A DNA stretch of 8,508 nucleotides from Draconibacterium sp. GTDB taxonomy: Bacteria; Bacteroidota; Bacteroidia; Bacteroidales; Prolixibacteraceae. Below the pieces are notes generated by a model. It was not told the origin of the DNA. It was given only the letters and a program-made list of their open reading frames with translations, and did no database searches. How positions within the stretch are numbered: position 1 is the first letter of the stretch; the number at the start of each line of letters is the position of its first letter. The position numbers were made by a program, and so were the translations under genes. Where the stretch lies: NCBI GenBank assembly GCA_027011835.1, contig JALUZN010000258.1, positions 1-8,508 on the forward strand, given 5' to 3'. Of this stretch, positions 6,877 to 8,508 are shown piece after piece.

Positions 6877-7659
6877 ATGAAACAACCATTAGCATATGTT
6901 CATCCCGATGCAAAAGTTGCCGACAATGTAGTTATCGAGCCTTTTGTGTCGATAGACCACGATGTTGAAATTGGCGAAGGAACAAGAATAGGTTCGAGCG
7001 TTACAATATTGCCCGGCACGCGAATTGGAAAAAACTGCAATATCTTTCCGGGTGCTGTAATTGGGGCAATTCCTCAAGATTTAAAATTCAGAGGTGAATA
7101 TACAACCGTTGAAATTGGCGACAACAATACCATTCGCGAATACGTAACCGTTAACCGCGGAACTGCATCGAAAGGAAAAACGTGCATCGGAAACAATAAC
7201 CTGATTATGGCTTATGTACATATTGCACACGACTGTAAAGTGGGAAATAACGTTATTCTTGGAAACAGTACGCAACTTGCCGGCGAGGTAGTTGTCGACG
7301 ATTTTGCCATTATTTCGGGAATGAGCGGAGTGCATCAGTTTTGTCGTATTGGTTCGCATGTTATGATTGGCGGTGGCTCAGCAGTATTAAAAGATGTTCC
7401 ACCGTTTATTAAAGCAGCACGTACACCGTTGTCGTATGTGGGAATTAACTCAATAGGGTTGCGGCGCAGAAATTTTTCAAACGAAAAAATCCGCGAAATT
7501 CAGGATATTTACCGGTACATTTACCAAAAAGGATTAAATAACTCGCAGGCTGTTGATGTTATTGAAGCAGAGATGCCGGCAACTACCGAAAGAGATGAAA
7601 TTCTGTTGTTTGTAAAAGATTCAAAACGTGGCGTTATTCGCGGTTACTTACCCGATTAA
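6877..7659 (+). CDS. lpxA: Acyl-ACP--UDP-N-acetylglucosamine O-acyltransferase LpxA
   Basis: LpxA performs the first step of lipid A synthesis, transferring a 3-hydroxyacyl chain from ACP to the 3-OH of UDP-GlcNAc in the cytoplasm. The 260 residues match the family (262 in E. coli). Residues 1 to about 185 are hexapeptide repeats of the left-handed beta-helix, followed by a helical C-terminus (NFSNEKIREIQDIYRYIYQKG) that binds ACP in known LpxAs. The catalytic base is H118 in YVHIAHDC (E. coli H125), and H153 in GVHQF matches E. coli H160. A constant offset of 7 places G166 (in MIGGGS) at the position of the E. coli hydrocarbon-ruler residue G173. Gly there is compatible with a long (C14 or longer) 3-hydroxyacyl substrate, although chain length cannot be fixed by this one residue. 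The ATG lies 5 nt after the lpxC/fabZ stop, with AAGAG just upstream. It is the last gene of the unit and is followed by a strong terminator. Confidence 0.97.
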   Translation: MKQPLAYVHPDAKVADNVVIEPFVSIDHDVEIGEGTRIGSSVTILPGTRIGKNCNIFPGAVIGAIPQDLKFRGEYTTVEIGDNNTIREYVTVNRGTASKGKTCIGNNNLIMAYVHIAHDCKVGNNVILGNSTQLAGEVVVDDFAIISGMSGVHQFCRIGSHVMIGGGSAVLKDVPPFIKAARTPLSYVGINSIGLRRRNFSNEKIREIQDIYRYIYQKGLNNSQAVDVIEAEMPATTERDEILLFVKDSKRGVIRGYLPD

Positions 7660-7677
7660 TTCAAGACAATCAATATA

Positions 7678-7715
7678 AAAAAATGCCGTTCTAAAATTTT
7701 AGAACGGCATTTTTT
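7678..7715 (+). terminator. Intrinsic terminator after lpxA (38-bp perfect palindrome)
   Basis: A perfect inverted repeat is centred between 7696 and 7697. Each arm holds AATGCCGTTCTAAAA or its complement, and the flanking A-run and T-run make it symmetric. The core GCCGTTC/GAACGGC gives a stable stem, and the 3' side ends in six T residues (7710-7715). It begins 18 nt after the lpxA stop and is symmetric, so it could also stop leftward transcription coming from the right. Confidence 0.9.
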
Positions 7716-8083
7716 ATGCAATTGAATTTGGGTCTGCTGAAAAGCTCAGATGTGCGTCAGATTTGGACTTTGTGAAGTGCAGATTTATATAAATACTTCA
7801 AACTGAATAAGGTACAAATATGGCGTGCAAATGAGCTGTTAAAAATCCGAATCATAGAATAAGTAGACGCAACAAGTATTTTTAATAAAAACAGGCCAAA
7901 AATCTTACACTTTTAAAAGTATTAAATAGGATATCTAACGGCAGTCTGTTTAATAACCTGAATTAATATTTGCAGAATCTCATATTTACTAAATCTTAAA
8001 GACAGCTCTCTAAATAAATCACTGTCAATCTTTACTTTTTAGACAGTCTGACAGTGAGTATATGAGACATTATTAGGCTTAGG
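7716..8083. other. Gene-free AT-rich interval between lpxA terminator and Mrr-like gene
   Basis: I see no convincing coding frame, tRNA or rRNA in these 368 nt. What can be seen: a GGGTCTGCTGAAAA string (7730-7743) resembling the outer end of some insertion sequences, with no matching second end in the window; a direct repeat TCAGAT (7747-7752 and 7758-7763); a perfect palindrome ATTTATATAAAT (7783-7794) flanked by GAAGT and ACTTC; and an inverted repeat at 8019-8057 near the end of the downstream gene. The stretch could be a decayed mobile element or gene, but no translation I tried gave a recognisable fragment. Confidence 0.5.
8019..8057 (-). terminator. Possible weak terminator hairpin after the Mrr-like gene
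   Basis: TCACTGTCA (8019-8027) and TGACAGTGA (8049-8057) form a perfect 9-bp inverted repeat with a 21-nt loop, starting 26 nt past the stop of the minus-strand gene. On that strand the stem is followed by TTTATTTAG, an interrupted U-tract. The large loop and weak tract make termination uncertain; a protein-binding site is an alternative. Confidence 0.35.
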
Positions 8084-8508
8084 TTATTTATTTGCCAATT
8101 TTATCCATTCTAATATTTTGTCATAATCTTTAAGCTCAATTTGCCATTTATATTTATTTGCTAAATCCCATGCTCCTTTAGTAAAAACTGATGTGGTTGC
8201 AAGACAAGATTTTGTTGCACGATATTCATTGTGAGCCCAAATAAGACTTCTTACCGGTTCTACCCCAATTTTATTTTTCCATTGTTTAGCCTGAATTAGA
8301 TATCTATTTAATCCAAATGGTGATTGTTTCTTTATTGCTATTATATCAATTCCTCCATCCTTTGTTCCTTTCAAAAGTTCAATTTCATATTCAAATTTTT
8401 CAAGAATATTTGCAAGAAGTTTTTCAAAAGTTCTCCAATGTAAACTGCCTAATAGTTGTGGGTCAGTAATTATAGAATTATATAAGTTTACATCAATAAT
8501 ATCTAAAG
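8084..8508 (-). CDS. Mrr-type restriction-endonuclease-like protein, C-terminal part (5' end outside window)
   Basis: The frame is open from the window edge to a TAA at 8084-8086, giving 140 visible residues (first full codon ends at 8506). An apparent TTG start at 8374 is internal, because conserved sequence continues upstream of it. Counting from the edge, residues 22-135 match the Mrr_cat PD-(D/E)xK nuclease domain: LHWRTFEKLL with E28, then GTKDGGIDIIAI with D54, then the QAK motif at 72-74 (YLIQAKQWKNKIGVEPVRSL), and the TTSVFTKGAWDLA strand-helix at 104-116. All catalytic positions appear intact. Mrr-family nucleases cut DNA, often modified DNA, and act in defence; others are repair-related, and the true substrate here is unknown. 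The missing N-terminus would hold any DNA-binding or partner domain. The protein ends soon after the nuclease fold. The coding sequence looks more AT-rich than the lpx genes, suggesting an accessory or transferred gene; this is a visual impression, not a calculation. Confidence 0.82.
   Translation of the reverse strand, partial: LDIIDVNLYNSIITDPQLLGSLHWRTFEKLLANILEKFEYEIELLKGTKDGGIDIIAIKKQSPFGLNRYLIQAKQWKNKIGVEPVRSLIWAHNEYRATKSCLATTSVFTKGAWDLANKYKWQIELKDYDKILEWIKLANK

Noticed and set aside
4413..7659. A possible novel gene cluster formed by lpxD, lpxC/fabZ and lpxA.
   Set aside because: It is the standard Bacteroidota lipid A gene order with intact, well-known enzymes, not a new system.
7678..7715. 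The 38-bp perfect palindrome as an operator or attachment site.
   Set aside because: Its position 18 nt after the lpxA stop, GC-containing core and trailing T-run fit an intrinsic terminator better.
8084..8374. Treating the Mrr-like gene as a complete 96-residue protein with a TTG start.
   Set aside because: The same frame continues upstream with the conserved first part of the nuclease domain (LHWRTFEKLL), so the TTG is internal and the gene is truncated by the window edge.

Overview
The window reads as chromosomal core DNA of a Bacteroidota bacterium, probably in or near Bacteroidales/Marinilabiliales. The reasons are a fused LpxC-FabZ protein, a short NusA (411 aa), a charged IF-2 N-terminus with repeated GKIDL motifs, and promoters of the Bacteroidota type (TTTG or TTG, about 20 nt, then TAnnTTTG) rather than classical -35/-10 boxes. 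Genus is not resolvable by eye.

Layout. (1) Positions 1-2822, minus strand: the rimP-nusA-infB group (30S maturation, transcription elongation/termination, translation initiation). infB is cut by the left window edge, leaving only its first 340 codons. (2) Positions 2823-3119: a 297-nt divergent intergenic region. It has a well-matched promoter for rimP, weaker promoter candidates for the rightward gene, and several hairpins or palindromes, two of them in the inferred rimP leader. (3) Positions 3120-7659, plus strand: an HD-domain phosphohydrolase, then lpxD, lpxC/fabZ and lpxA. A near-consensus promoter for lpxD lies across the end of the HD gene, so the lpx genes can probably be transcribed without it. 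A 38-bp perfect palindrome ending in T residues follows lpxA and looks like the terminator. (4) Positions 7716-8083: about 370 nt without a recognisable gene, AT-rich, with a few inverted repeats. (5) Positions 8084-8508, minus strand: the C-terminal 140 residues of an Mrr-type restriction-endonuclease-like protein, cut by the right edge. It is the only accessory-looking gene here.

How the genes work together. LpxA and LpxC carry out the first two steps of lipid A synthesis and LpxD the third. FabZ, fused to LpxC, dehydrates the same 3-hydroxyacyl-ACP pool that LpxA and LpxD draw on, so the fusion places the branch point between fatty-acid and lipid A synthesis on one polypeptide. The RimP-NusA-IF2 group is a separate, divergently transcribed information-processing unit. 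Nothing here forms a clear new multi-gene system. The most checkable observations are the leader hairpins, the IF-2 repeats, the HD-lpx linkage and the Mrr-like gene at the right edge.
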